Part shown: piece by piece, positions 1 to 11,740 of the stretch
How positions within the stretch are numbered: the stretch's first letter is position 1
How the letters are laid out: each line of letters begins with the position of its first letter
Origin: Haberlea rhodopensis
Lineage: Eukaryota > Streptophyta > Magnoliopsida > Lamiales > Gesneriaceae
Direction: 5' to 3'
Length of the DNA: 64,000 nt
Assembly (NCBI GenBank): GCA_907163345.1
Contig: CAJQUN010000456.1
Coordinates: 62,001-126,000, forward strand
Made by a program: the position numbers and the translations under genes
The notes under the pieces: model-generated
What the model was told of the DNA's origin: nothing
Database searches by the model: none
Seen by the model: the letters and a program-made list of their open reading frames with translations, nothing else

Positions 1-192
1 GTGAAATTATGCAAATTTTTCTATGAAATTTAAAAATAATTCCATATAAATCTCAAAAATCTTAAATGTTCAATCGAAATTAAAAGTTAAACTTGATTTC
101 AAAGTGTTAAAAATCTAAAAAATTCGATAAAAAAAATTTAACATTTATGATGATATTTAAAGCAATGCAGAGCGTAGAGAGCCTTAGAAACA
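1..192. other. 5' flank of the PPR gene
   Basis: AT-rich sequence before the PPR start codon. I see no gene or clear TATA box. It probably holds the 5' untranslated region of the PPR gene. Confidence 0.5.
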
Positions 193-2109
193 ATGGTTGT
201 TTCCTCTCTATGCCTCTCCACAAATTTGACCGTCACCCGACGACATAACTTTCATGACCAAAATCAAGCACTAAATTCAACTCTCAAGTCTCTCTCCAAA
301 GCAGGTAAACTCGATGAAGCTCTTTGCCTATTACTGGAATCCCAGCGACCAACTATGGAGTCCTACACTACTCTCTTACACGCCTGCATTTCCAGAAAAT
401 CCTTACCCCATGGCCAGAGACTGTACGTTCATCTTTTGGAATCCAAGGATCATAAGGATCTTCTCAAGAATCCCACCTTAAAATCTAAGTTCATTACACT
501 TTTCTCAGCTTGCGGCCTGTTAGATGAGGCTTTTCGGGTTTTTAGACAGGGAATTGAGGAGACGAGTTGTGTTCATGAGTCGGTTTATGTGGCAATGGCT
601 ATTGGATTTTCGAAAAATGGGAACTTTCATGAAGTTTTACACGTTTATTGCGAAATGCTGTCAAAGGGCATCGAGCCGGGTAATTTTGCATTTTCGGTTG
701 CGATAAAGGCTTGTTCGGGTTTGTTGGATTCAGGTTTTGGTAAATCAGTGCATGCTCAGGTTTTGAAGGCCATTGGAGAGCCTGATCAAGTGGTTAACAA
801 TACTCTTTTGAAGTTTTATTCAGAATGCGGCACCTTTGAGGAGGTTTCAAAGCTGTTTGATGAAATGCCTGACAGAAATATTGCGACTTGGAATGCGTTG
901 ATTGTTGGGTTTGTCAAGAAACATCAGGTGTTTGAAGGTTTTGAAACTTTTCGAAGAATGCAAAGGGAGGATGTGGGATTTAGTTGGGTTAGTTTGACTA
1001 CAATTCTAGCGGCTTGTGCTCGCCTGACCTCACTTTATATTGGTAAAGAAGTTCATGCCCAAATTTTAAAATCAAAGGAATTCCCGGATGTTCTTGTGAT
1101 GAATGCACTTTTGGATTTTTACGCTAAATGTGGAGCCACGGAGAATTGTAGGAATATATTTGATAGAATGACATGCAAAGATTTGACGTCTTGGAATATT
1201 CTGATCAACGGTTATGCAATCAATGGTTGGATTCACGAGGCCATTTCAGCTTTCAAAGAAATGGCAGAAGCTGGATATGTGGCGGACGAGGTGACATTCA
1301 TCTCATTGATATCAGGTTGCAGTCATTCCGGGATGGTAGAAGAGGGTCGAATCCTCTTTGATAAAATGAGGTCCGAGTTTGGAATAATTCCTAATTTGGA
1401 GCACTACGCCTGCTTGGTGGATATGTTAGGCAGAGCCGGGAAAGTAGAAGAGGCATTAGATGTGGTTAAGAAAATGCCTATGAAGCCGAGTGGCAGCATA
1501 TGGGGATCGTTGCTCAATTCTTGTAGGTTGTACGGGTACATTTCACTTGCAGAAGTCATAGCAGAGGTTCTGTTTAAGATTGAACCTAACAATGCAGGAA
1601 ACTACATTATATTATCAAACATATATGCAAATGCTGGGATGTGGGATAAAGTAGAAGTGGTTAGGGAACTAATGGAGAAGAAAGAAATCAAGAAAGAAGC
1701 AGGTTGCAGTTGGGTACAGATTAGAGGTAGAGTACACAGTTTCGTGGCTGGTGGAGGTTTTGAGTTTCGAAATTCAGAGCAGTATAGAAGTGTATTTTAT
1801 GAATTGACAACAGAAATGGAGAAAAGAGGGTATGTAACTGATACTGGAGTTGTGCTTCATGACATAAGCGAGGAAATGAAGGCTGAGTGGCTGTGTGGTC
1901 ACAGTGAAAGGCTTGCCACAATATATGCATTAATTCATGGTGGCTCTGGATTACCTATCAGAATAATGAAAAATCTTCGTGTTTGTGCAGATTGCCATAC
2001 TTGGATGAAGTATGCGTCTGAAGTAAGTAGGAGAAGAATTATATTAAGAGACACAAATCGGTTCCATCATTTCAATGAAGGAAAATGCTCTTGCAATGAC
2101 TATTGGTGA
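193..2109 (+). CDS. PLS-class pentatricopeptide repeat protein with DYW domain (organelle RNA editing factor)
   Basis: Single-exon gene of 638 residues. The body is a run of PPR units, with repeated patterns of the type WN-LI-G and LLDFYAKCG. These are followed by E/E+ motifs (the EAGCSWVQI segment) and a complete C-terminal DYW domain. The deaminase-like zinc signature is visible as HSE at residues 570-572 and CADCH at 598-602, and the protein ends in CSCNDYW. DYW proteins of this class bind organelle transcripts and direct C-to-U editing of specific cytidines. The absence of introns is normal for the family. From memory it resembles Arabidopsis At3g14330 (reported as CREF3), but I could not align it, so orthology is inference. 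The first ATG is used because the N-terminus is Ser/Thr-rich and could be a transit peptide. Its 3' end faces GEX1. Confidence 0.95.
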   Translation: MVVSSLCLSTNLTVTRRHNFHDQNQALNSTLKSLSKAGKLDEALCLLLESQRPTMESYTTLLHACISRKSLPHGQRLYVHLLESKDHKDLLKNPTLKSKFITLFSACGLLDEAFRVFRQGIEETSCVHESVYVAMAIGFSKNGNFHEVLHVYCEMLSKGIEPGNFAFSVAIKACSGLLDSGFGKSVHAQVLKAIGEPDQVVNNTLLKFYSECGTFEEVSKLFDEMPDRNIATWNALIVGFVKKHQVFEGFETFRRMQREDVGFSWVSLTTILAACARLTSLYIGKEVHAQILKSKEFPDVLVMNALLDFYAKCGATENCRNIFDRMTCKDLTSWNILINGYAINGWIHEAISAFKEMAEAGYVADEVTFISLISGCSHSGMVEEGRILFDKMRSEFGIIPNLEHYACLVDMLGRAGKVEEALDVVKKMPMKPSGSIWGSLLNSCRLYGYISLAEVIAEVLFKIEPNNAGNYIILSNIYANAGMWDKVEVVRELMEKKEIKKEAGCSWVQIRGRVHSFVAGGGFEFRNSEQYRSVFYELTTEMEKRGYVTDTGVVLHDISEEMKAEWLCGHSERLATIYALIHGGSGLPIRIMKNLRVCADCHTWMKYASEVSRRRIILRDTNRFHHFNEGKCSCNDYW

Positions 2110-2298
2110 CAAAATTATGATTTCTCAAGAGTCATTCAGTAATAAGTAAATCCTGTAGAAATATTCTAGAAATGTAACACCATATTATAAAATAACATTC
2201 CAGAGTTAGTTTTGCTATTGTAGGAATCGATCAAATATATATATATATGGTCACTTCTACCACTTCTACCTCTTAACAGTATGTCAAGGTGACAAATG

Positions 2299-4615
2299 TT
2301 AATGACGCTGCCTGAGGTTATATCTCTTAGCACTTGAACAAATCAGAGAATAACTATCTTCAATTTCCTCAGGGTATACATAATCACGGTCCTCTAACAA
2401 ATCCACATTTTCGGGTAATTCGGTGTCGTCCCACGATGACCAATTGACATCACTATCAACATCTATGTCAAATGGCAGCATCTCTTCGTTCCCTTGCATG
2501 TTGTTCACCTTATCCATTAGCGTTAATAACATTTTATGGTTCAACACTTCATAATCTCTGCATTCAAATTCTATAAGTTTCTATGTAATCCTAGAAACTT
2601 TTAACCATTATTCAGAAGATTCAGATTTTACCTGTATGTAAAAATTGCGTAGAGATACTGAGTAGATGCAAGAATAACGAAAAGTAACCTAACTGTATAT
2701 ATCATTTTTCCTTGATGCTCGATGTTGGCTGCCATATACCAAAGTATACTGACTTCGACTGAGAATGTCAAACACAACCCTGAAAATAAAATTTGGGACT
2801 TAGATTTGATATACAATTTTTTAAATCATTAAAAAAATTTATTTACCTAAGTACAGTTTGTGTCTGACATTGTAAGCCTGTTTGACACTAGTTAACATGT
2901 ATATGATGAAGATTGCAAGCGAGTAAACCAAGAAGGCTATGATCAATCGAGATTCGAACAACATTGCACTATGCAAGGCAAACAACTTGTCTATGGCAAC
3001 GAACATACTTGCCTGCTTGGACTCGAAAGCTTTCTACAATAAGGTTAAAATCATAGTCATTTTTCGTGAAGTTGATTCAAATATTAAATTTGTTGAACAT
3101 TTGAAGGAAGAATAGCTAACCTGAACTGCTAATATAAGGTTTGAATTCTCAACTAGTTGATCATGAGATTCATGTAATTCTTTTTGCTTTATCAGTAGTT
3201 CCTCTTGCTGTTTATGCCCAAATTCTGCTAATGTTTCGAGAGTCTCCCTGTATAATTAAACAAATTTATCTAAAATATATATTGTAACATCTATGAGCTT
3301 GTGACTAAGCGACACAATGATAAAAAAAAATGGGACTTGGATATTTATTTGGTATTAGAGATTTGACGTGTCTTATTCATCTATAACATTTCTTATAAGC
3401 TAGCAATATCATAAAAATATATACATTGAAAATGCGGTTTTAAATATAGCATTTACCTGCTTTCTTTAAGGGCCTGCGACTGAAACTTTGTGAGAAAATG
3501 GAGACCTTCAAGAGCCACAGATTGGCCATCAAGAAGTTGTTTCTGTTTATCCAAAGATGTCCCCGCCATATTCCCGATATCGTCAGCCTTACTATGTAAA
3601 GTCATCATCTTTGAAAACATTGCATCTCCAACTCTTACAATCCCCTTCTCGATTTCAACCGCTTCATTTTTCAAATTTGTAATTTCTACGCCCAAATTTT
3701 TATAAGAATCTTGAAGTAACACCATTCCTTCTTCCAAACCATCCTTCATTCTATCTTGCCCTTTACTTAACTCTACTTGAGAAGATGCTACAATCTTAGA
3801 TTGCTCATAAACTACTTCAGAATACTTCAAAACCGAGTTAACACGATCCTCCAAGTTCCTCGTCGTTTCTGCAACTTGTTGTGTTCTCCCATCAATTAAA
3901 CCCAATGAGTCATGCACATGTCTTGAATTCTGCAGTAATTCCACCCCATGTCGCTCTATCTTGTCCAACTTTAGTTCTGCGTATTCCGCAGAACTCTTTA
4001 ACTCATTTACCAATCGTTCCGTCTGATACTTAAACGCATCATTCCTACGAAATATTAACACATATTAAGAACATCCCCATCTTGTAACCAAAACAATGAG
4101 TATAAATTCTTACATAAACAAAAAAAAATTCAAGACAATAGAATACTTAACTGTAACTGATGACATATCGAGTTGGTTTCAAGAAAGTATTCTAGAAAAA
4201 TCTTGTGTGAATCTACATCAAGATTTTTCAGACATTTCATCATTGTAGAATTTTCGTCACAATGAGGAAGAGGGGGGCGGCTTGTGAGGCGCTGAAAGCA
4301 ATCACTCAAATGCCAAGCTAATCTGGTCCTTGACTCTTCATCAGCAAGAGTCTTTGAACATCCTTCAAACACCTTCTGATAAGCAGCTTGCCAACAAGAA
4401 TTTGGGGAGAGCATTTTGTTTCTAGCGTTCTCAATTAATGCGATGCCATTGGGGTCGTTGAATGATTCTATCGAAAATTTGGAAAAGCCATTATTTCCAT
4501 AAAATTTCTGGTTATCGTCGTTCTTTTCGTTAGACGAAAAGAACCAACTCCAAGACAAGCATGTTTGTGAAAACAATATTATGGTAAAGATGAAGTAATG
4601 AGGTCGACGATCCAT
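2299..4615 (-). CDS. GEX1: GAMETE EXPRESSED 1 (GEX1), Kar5-family nuclear fusion protein
   Basis: Six exons on the minus strand join in frame: 4152-4615, 3457-4044, 3121-3247, 2847-3033, 2632-2779 and 2299-2557. All use GT-AG sites and give 590 residues. An N-terminal hydrophobic segment (about 5-23) looks like a signal peptide. It is followed by a Cys-rich region (NSCWQAAY, GCSKTL, LSDCF, PHC, MKC), a long coiled-coil-like middle (about 165-400), and three hydrophobic segments near 420-440, 455-475 and 490-505. The acidic tail ends in YNLRQRH. This is the layout of plant GEX1, homologous to yeast Kar5 and animal Brambleberry, which acts at the nuclear envelope in gamete nuclear fusion and gametophyte development. 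The reading frame is complete, with no damage seen. The tail-to-tail distance to the PPR stop is only 189 bp, so the 3' untranslated regions may overlap. Confidence 0.93.
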
Positions 4616-6104
4616 TATTATATCGAACCTTCAAAAACAAAACAAATTTTTCTTGTCATAAATCAACCAATACAACATTAAAGTCATGAATCAAAAACCA
4701 AATATTACTTATAGCTCTAATAAAAACATTCATGGGATGAACATGATTTCACTTACAGACGATATAAAATTCTACATATATGATTTAGGCAAACCGGAAA
4801 ACTTCTATTTCAAAAAAAAAAAATATTTGGAAGAGCAAATTTCCCACTTCAGACCCTGAATGAATTTTTAATTTTTTGAGGCAAAAAAACATGAGCTTTG
4901 AGAAGCAAGATTGTCGTTTGCCACAATTAGAAGGAAGATACTGATATAATCTTGAAAACCAAACAAATAATTTATTTTTAAATTCAAACAGTATAAGAAA
5001 ATCCTGATGCAGCATAAAAGAACATGAAATACCTGATCAAATATCGAAATTGAATTCTTGAAGCATTTTAAAAATAAACTTACCAACAACAAACTCAAAT
5101 CATATTTCCAAGATTAACTAACTATAAGTGCGCATAAACTTTCCTTTCATAATTCCCACGATACTATAATTCTTAAATTATTTCAGATACTATTCCTTTT
5201 CTATTTATTTCTTTCACAAAAAACTTCCTAATAACATAAAAGCTACTTCAAAAACCAAGAAAATTGGAAGAATCTAAGATATGTTATATGTATTTGTTAC
5301 TTGGAAAAAAATATTATAGTATAATGCTTGAAACAAATTCCGAAAACTCAAGAGTTCTTTAAACTTCAAATAGAAAAACCAAATGAATTTAAAGGAAAAC
5401 AAATGTAGTGTGAAATGTCATGGATTGCAAACTCGTAGACTTCGAGAAGAGAAAATTATTAATCAGAGAACATACCTTTTGATTTTTCTGTCACAATTAT
5501 TAGTTAAAACCTCAAAAGCCTGTTTGTTTTAGGATAGACAACCTAAATTTCATCAACATTTCGTCTGTATTTATTTATATAATAATAACATCTGCTGAAG
5601 CGTCTCTTGGAAGACAGGAAAACGTATGTTTCAACTGTGGGGTTGATTGGCCGTTACTTTCCATCAATTAACCGCCAAAATCAGCCCATTATGTTTACTG
5701 GGCCCAGTCACTGTTTGTTTTGATTGGGCCTTACCTGTTTCAAGGTTTACATACTAAAGAGCCCGCGGACTATATTTACTTGAAAATTTGTCGACGGGCT
5801 TAAGCATCAGATTTCCAAAAAAAACAGATGGAAACTTGACCCCTTTCTGATATTCCTTCATAATAATATTAAATATATATATAAATATTGTGTATATATA
5901 TTTTTATATTCTAGCTACCATTTCATGCAAATATACCCTTTTAACTGCTCTACATGTTCATGTTTGAGGGCTTTCATCAAGCGCCAGGCTTAATTATCGA
6001 ACACAATTACGTATATATTTGAATAATGGTTTAAGTTCATTTGATTTTTAGACACATTTTAAAATATTAATAATTTTATTTAAATTCAACTGTGACTTGC
6101 GTAT
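4616..6104. other. GEX1 upstream region, no gene seen
   Basis: AT-rich DNA that should hold the GEX1 promoter and 5' leader. Short open frames here are not supported by any motif. It contains the cluster of TGGGCC-type motifs listed separately and a short AT microsatellite near 5873-5910. Confidence 0.5.
5683..5730. promoter_or_regulatory. Cluster of site II (TGGGCY) promoter motifs
   Basis: Three copies of the TGGGCC/TGGGCT core or its complement lie within 50 bp, including a GGGCCC palindrome at 5700-5705. Such site II elements bind TCP factors and are common in plant promoters. The closest gene start is GEX1, about 1.1 kb away, so the assignment is uncertain. Confidence 0.35.
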
Positions 6105-6431
6105 TGTTAAGAATTGTCCCACATTGGGAGTTTTATAAGATACATGAGCTACTCCACTTATTGCCAATTGGTTTTGATTTGGAATCATATGTATTCTTAA
6201 CATTGTATCAGAGCCAAGTTTTTTATACGATTGGCTACTCCGCCTGCATACTCACCGTCATCCGCGTTATCAGTCCACGTGTTTGACTTATAAAATAAAA
6301 CGTCACACGTGAAGGGGAGTGTTGAGCATTGTTCAACATTGGAAGTTTACAAGTTATGCTAACTATTTATAAGGTACATGCGCAACTATTTGTCAATTGA
6401 TTTTGAGTTGGAACCCCATGTATTCTTAATG
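6105..6431 (+). mobile_element. TRIM element (terminal-repeat retrotransposon in miniature), copy 1
   Basis: Two short LTRs, 6105-6202 and about 6320-6431, begin TGTTAAG/TGTTGAG and share the segment ending in ATTCTTAA. Just after the left LTR comes TTGTATCAGAGCC, close to the TGGTATCAGAGC primer-binding site complementary to initiator Met tRNA. A purine tract (GAAGGGGAG) lies just before the right LTR. The sequence GCGTAT flanks both ends (6099-6104 and 6431-6436) as a 5-6 bp target duplication. The internal part is about 115 bp and non-coding. Two related copies lie at 8953 and 49534. Confidence 0.8.
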
Positions 6432-6436
6432 CGTAT

Positions 6437-8327
6437 ATCGAACAAAATAACTTAGTTTCAAATAACCGGCTCGAAATAATTTGAATAATTCACATTCAAT
6501 AATTTCAAATATGAACAAAATTGTATTCCAGCTAGTTTAAAACACACGAATATGTTTATGATTGTGCAATTATTTAAAGTCTTGAAATTTTGTGTTCGAA
6601 TCTGCACTTTTTTCATAACCTTTAAGAGCTTTATTCCATGGTGGTTGCTCGGAAGAGACAACGTCTGGACTTTTATGCACGTTGCAATAATAATATGTAA
6701 ATTTAAATTGGGACAAAATTTGACAAAGTAATTGAAAGAAATGAATATGGGTACTAGGACCAGAAATTGGTGAAGAACCATGTGCTCATCACCAGTTGTT
6801 TAAATACTCGTGGAAGTCCACTTGATAGAATAGGTGCTTCTTGACTTGTACACATCATTTGTATATTCTACGCTGATTGTTTTAAAGAAATATTTTTTAT
6901 AAATAATATTGAACTATTAATTTTTTTTTTATTTTTTAAAGAAGCACTTGGCGAAGACTAAAATATGTGCGCGACCCATACATTCTCAGGGTTAGATGGT
7001 GAGATACATCTTGTAATATATTGAATTTGGGCTCATATTATATGCTCCTTCTCAGATTAGGTAAACGTATATCATAAGTAGAAAAACACAACTTTATTAT
7101 TAGACATCGATGAGAAGGAAGAATAACAACTAAGCCATGCTCAATAAATGAAGAATAAGTAGCTAGAAACTTGATTTATTGTGTTTCAAAGATTCAATAT
7201 ATGTGACAGACTCCAGAAATTTCAAACATAAATAACATTTATATGTATATATGTATATATATATATATATAGTATACCAAAGGTTCAAATTTTGTTGGCA
7301 AAAATAAATGATAAAACTCAAGACACAAACTTGTGGCTCAGCTGGTATCAGCTCTATTAAAGAGCTCGACTTCGAACATTATCCACATTTCCTTATTATT
7401 GTAATAGTTGCTCAAAAACGAAAGAAAAATAACTTTTTGAGACCACCCATTTATCAAAAGTTTTTTTAATTATTTTACATGAATATGATGTTATATGTAG
7501 GGAAATTATAAAGGTTGAGCTTTTACAAATTTCATATACATAAGACCCACCAAATATAAGTGTTCATCAAGAACTCATTTCGCTAAAATCAGACACCAAA
7601 AAATATATTCGAGAAAAAATAAATATAATATTATATTTAAGAAACAATTGTTTTAAAAAAAATTGATCTTCCTATTGAAACTTATATTATAATACGATAA
7701 TCAATATATCTGATGGAAAAAGTTTGTTTATAAAGAAAAATGCAACATTTTGGCCAGTTGAGCTTTGTTATATATAAATGATTTCGCTTCACCTAAACCA
7801 AAATTTAGTGCATTTTTTTTACGATAAAGCTGTCTGCTTTTCGCCATTATCATTTGATTATTTTATTAACAAGGTACTGTTAAATATTTTGATTCAGATA
7901 ATTAAACTATATTTATAAAAGGTAGCTTATTAATAATATCTCCATCAATAGTTAACCAGTTCTCAAACATAATAAGTTAATTTCAGATAAGTAGGAGTAA
8001 TTAAAATGTAGCAAGTGTGCAACAGTACTGATTTTTTTTTTTTTAGGGGAACGACAGTACTGACTTTGATAGTAAGAAAAATTGCAAGGTACAAGGTAAA
8101 ACTTGTAATTGCGTGTGCGATGGAATGATGGACCATAAATTTTTTTTTCTTTTTTTCTGAGCAGTGATGGACCAGAATTTTGTGATTATATGTTTGTCCA
8201 ACAGTGTCCAAACAATTGATTACTGCACACACAAGTAATTTAATGGTCGACCCTCCGCCTATGTTGGTTGTATGACTTTTTTTTTTTAACAGATAAAATG
8301 TATTTATTAAATGATAGTCAACTTGGC
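6437..8327. other. AT-rich intergenic DNA
   Basis: No gene seen. It contains a TA microsatellite at about 7240-7271, a possible tRNA-derived SINE fragment at about 7328-7380, and poly-T runs. Open frames here are short and lack recognisable motifs. Confidence 0.5.
7328..7380 (+). repeat. Possible tRNA-derived (SINE-like) fragment
   Basis: TGGCTCAGCTGG fits the RNA polymerase III A-box consensus exactly, and a weak B-box-like GACTTCGAAC follows about 35 bp later. No full cloverleaf is evident, so a SINE or decayed tRNA fragment is more likely than a functional tRNA gene. Confidence 0.3.
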
Positions 8328-8335
8328 ATTTCAGT

Positions 8336-8924
8336 TAGGGATGTTCATTGGTTCGGTTTCAAACCGAATCGAACCAAAATTTCGGTTAACCAAACCTAAA
8401 TTTCGGAAATTCTGAAAATCGAAAATAATTTCGGTTCGATTTCGGTTTTAATCGAATTTTTTCGGTTCGGTTTGGTTTCGGTTAGTGTTTTTTTTCCTTG
8501 AATTTTGGAATTGGATGGTTAGTCGAAAGGAAATCCAACATAAATATAAATGTTAATACATCATACATTGGACTCAAAATAATTTTTACATTTTAACTCA
8601 AAAGTTTTAATATTATTTTGAAGTTATTTATACCAAAAAGTCGAGTTTAAAAGAGACAAACAAATAAATTATATTATACTTGAAAATAATAGTTAAATTA
8701 CGAGTTTTTATTCATGCGATCACGAAAGAAACCATTAAAAATATTTATTAACCATTTAAATTTTTCAAAAAAATTAATTTTTTTAAAAAGTTTGGTTTTC
8801 GGTTCGGTTCGGTTTGGTTAACCGAACCATGTAACCGAAAACAAAACTCTTTTTAAAAAAACAAAAACCGAACCTAAAATTTCGGTTCATTTCGTCCGGT
8901 TAACCGAACCGGTGCACACATCTA
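8336..8924. mobile_element. hAT-like MITE rich in CGGTT motifs
   Basis: The element starts TAGGGATGTTCA and ends TGCACACATCTA, which are imperfect inverted termini. Flanks are ATTTCAGT (8328-8335) and ATTACAGT (8925-8932), an 8-bp target duplication with one mismatch, as expected for hAT. Both subterminal regions carry many CGGTTCGGTT/AACCGAACC motifs in opposite orientation. There is no coding capacity. Confidence 0.75.
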
Positions 8925-8952
8925 ATTACAGTAAAATATAAAAAATAATAGC

Positions 8953-9294
8953 TGTTGAGAGTTGTCTACATTGGGAATCTAAAAGCTATACTAACTCTTT
9001 ATAAGATACGTAGATTACTCCACTATTGTCAATTGATTTTGAGTTTGAACCACATGTATTCTTAACATGACATCATAACAGACTTTTCACGTGATTGGTT
9101 ATTCCATACGCATGCTCACTGTCACCAACGTTACCAATCCACGTGTTTTACTTGTATAATGTCACACGTGAGGGGGCATGTTGAGAGTTGTCCCATATTG
9201 TGAATCTAGAAGGTAAGCTAGCTCTTTATAACATACATGTGTTACTTCACTCATTGACAATTGGTTTGAGTTGCAACCCTGTGTATTCTTAACA
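8953..9294 (+). mobile_element. TRIM element, copy 2
   Basis: The LTRs are 8953-9067 and 9179-9294. Both start TGTTGAGAGTTGTC and end in TATTCTTAACA. The primer-binding site is degenerate (TGACATCATAACAG), and the purine-rich AGGGGGCA precedes the right LTR. It is the same family as the elements at 6105 and 49534. The flanks ATAGC and TCAGC match only partly. It begins 20 bp after the target duplication of the neighbouring hAT-like MITE. Confidence 0.8.
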
Positions 9295-9662
9295 TCAGCA
9301 ACCAAAAAATCCACATAAAACTAAAATATAAACCCGTGCACCAACATAACACTAGACTCTGCCGAGTGAAGCGGGACTTCCGAGTGAAATGAGATAGTGA
9401 ATCACGGCAAAAGCACAAGACTGTGACTAGAAAGGGGTTGTTCCCCTCAAATCATGCAGTCTAGAGTACGGACAAGTATGGGGCATGTCTTCCAGTAGAA
9501 GTGAAAGTACAAATGAGGATAGAAGAAAAGCATAAACTGAGAAATATATGACAAACGCACAAGTCCTCGCATCTAAACCCATACGAAAAGTCATACCATT
9601 GGATAGCGCACGAAACCGACATGCATCATATTCAAAACCAGACATAACTCCAACAATGAAAC
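9295..9662. other. Left flank of the LTR element
   Basis: Non-coding. A minus-strand open frame crosses from this flank into the LTR and is therefore not a gene. This DNA was continuous with the DNA after 16171 before the LTR element inserted. Confidence 0.5.
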
Positions 9663-9667
9663 ATACA

Positions 9668-10217
9668 TGATACCCCGATACCTGGTGGGGTTTGGACCCG
9701 AATTCTATGGGCTCGACCCGGTCACATAATATACTAGGGCTCATTTATCTTCGCCAATTTTATATGGCCCATTACCTTGGCCCGCTTTAATTCAATTAAT
9801 TGTGAAGGCCTTTTAACCTTAATTGTTTGACCTATTAACTAAGAGCCCATTAGCCTTAATTGTGGGCCTTAATTGAAAGCCCATTTGCCAAAGCTCATAG
9901 ACTAAGTATAAAAGAGGGGGAATAGTAGGTTAGAGGGAGGGATTTTTTTTTGGTATTCTTCCTTTCCAGAGCACCTCTTCGGCTCGGCTCTTCTTCCTCA
10001 GGGAGAAGTTGTTTCTTCCATTTTGATTTTTCCATTCTTGCTTCCTTTTCCATGGCAGGAAAAACATTGTAAATCATTGTTGTTTATAGTGAAGATTCAT
10101 ACTGGACTAGGTCCCGTGGTTTTTCCCTTCGGGGTTTCCACGTAAAAAATCTCGATTCCTATTTATTTTTCGCATACAAATTCATTTGTTACAATCGAAC
10201 CAAAAATTGAGGTAACA
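9668..10217 (+). repeat. Left LTR
   Basis: 550 bp, TG...CA termini. TATAAAAG at 9907-9914 is a good TATA box for the element's own transcription. It differs from the right LTR by about five substitutions. Confidence 0.92.
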
Positions 10218-10219
10218 AA

Positions 10220-10235
10220 TTGGTGCCGTCTGTCG
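10220..10235 (+). other. Probable primer-binding site of the LTR element
   Basis: TGGTGCCGTCTGTCGG starts 2 bp after the LTR. Its complement ends in ACGGCACCA, the form of a tRNA 3' end. The tRNA species was not identified. Confidence 0.6.
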
Positions 10236-11394
10236 GAAAATCGAGCTGAGACGTTGATATTTTGCAGTAGTTTTATCATCTGAAAAATAATAATAAAAAT
10301 AAAAAAGAGGGGAAAGAAAAAAAAGAGATCTCCCCCCCTTTCATCGATCTCGTGCCGCCTATGCTCACCCACCGGAAGACCCCTTTGCCCGCCGCCGGTA
10401 GCCAAGCCTAGGGCTGAGCCGACCCACTGCCAGACTCCCCGCTCATCGGCGCACCTTCCTGGAACCAGCCTCCGCCTCCGTTTTGCGGTGGAAACGAGCC
10501 GCCACCGCGGTATCATCAGTCCTCCGAAGTCTATCACTCTATACACTAACCTGTTCGAGTCTTTCAATTCATCATCGACGTCGAACGAACAAGATAGCGG
10601 GCTGGGGAGTGGTGCGAGGAAACCCGCGCACCCTAAAGCTCACTGGCAGGATGAGCAAGCTCGTGTTCTTCATGCCTCCCTCAGCCGCGTGGGGTGAGCT
10701 TCGTGCGGCAGCTCGGGAGATGAGCTTCAGACAGCGGCTCGGGTGGTGAAGGAGAAGGGGAGAGCTCTGGGCGCAGCTTTTTCACTGCTGAGAAGCTGTG
10801 TTGCCGTCACTGGCCTGTGTCGAGTCTGGGCAACAGCCATGGCTGTGGTGCGTGAGCTGTGAATCTTCATCTCACCTGATGCGAGTAAGAAACGTTTCTT
10901 TTGCTATATTTCGGATCTTCTTGACTGGTTTGCATCTACACGTTGATAATGGCCGAGGCACACAATGATAAAGCTGAAATGAGGCGCTGCTATGGTCCGA
11001 GTAACAAGATTTAGGCGGGTTGCAAGCCCCATGGAGAAGAAGACGAATTTAATGGGAAGAAATCAAGAACCCACGCAGAAATTTTGAACATCCAATAAAA
11101 TTGCTTCAAAACCATCTAAGCTGAACTCTCGGGAAACTCTCCGTCAAAATTTAGTAGCAGCAATGTCTTTTATGGGGAATGTCTGATTACTCTATCTACA
11201 GAGTTGGTACGGGATATCAAAAATTCGGGTGCATATTTAATGAGGATTTGGTTTGTGTTTTGACCTGTAGTTGGGGAAGGTTGGGGTTAGAAAAGTATTG
11301 TGCTGAGGTTTTTGAGCAGCAATGATGCGGCGCTGGTTCTGTGTGCTGGTTGCATCGGCTGCTCCTCCACCTCGTTCCATCCGTCTTTGTCATC

Positions 11395-11740
11395 ATGTCT
11401 GGCTTGCGGTGCCCCGAAGTGCAGCCGATACTTCATGTAACTAATGCTTCTGCTAAACATGAAGAAGAAGCTGACAGGATTCTAACCCTGCCCGGCCATT
11501 TCGAGATCGCATTCCACCAGTTTATCGGGTATATTACGGTCAATGAAGCGGCGGGCATAACCCTCTTTTCTTGTCTTACGAAGGCTGTACAACCCTTGTC
11601 AAAACCTCTTGTTATTTGGCTAAATGGAGACAATATGTTCTACCTTTGCTCATTAGTGGTAACTAGAGGGTTAGTCTGTTCTAGCATGGGAGTTCAACAT
11701 CATTTATCTTACCTTTGCTGGACCACTTGCCTCTCACGAA
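11395..11740 (+). pseudogene. Captured fragment of a serine carboxypeptidase-like (SCPL) gene
   Basis: Inside the LTR element, an open frame from 11341 to 11748 encodes a stretch matching the N-terminal part of plant SCPL proteins. Visible pieces are EEADRILTLPG, YITVNEAAG, LSKPLVIWLNG and later VCSSMGV, which corresponds to the family's GPGCSSxG oxyanion motif. About 39 nt of unrelated sequence separates WLNG from the degraded GPGCSS, and the catalytic Ser, Asp and His regions are absent. The wording resembles the SCPL45/BRS1 carboxypeptidase II group, which is inference from memory. It is a transduplicated host fragment and not a working enzyme; no other part of the gene was recognised nearby. 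Confidence 0.75.

Noticed and set aside
10163..10749. Possible gag-like frames after the left LTR
   Set aside because: Frames on both strands are short, of mixed composition, and show no CCHC zinc knuckle or other Gag or protease motif.
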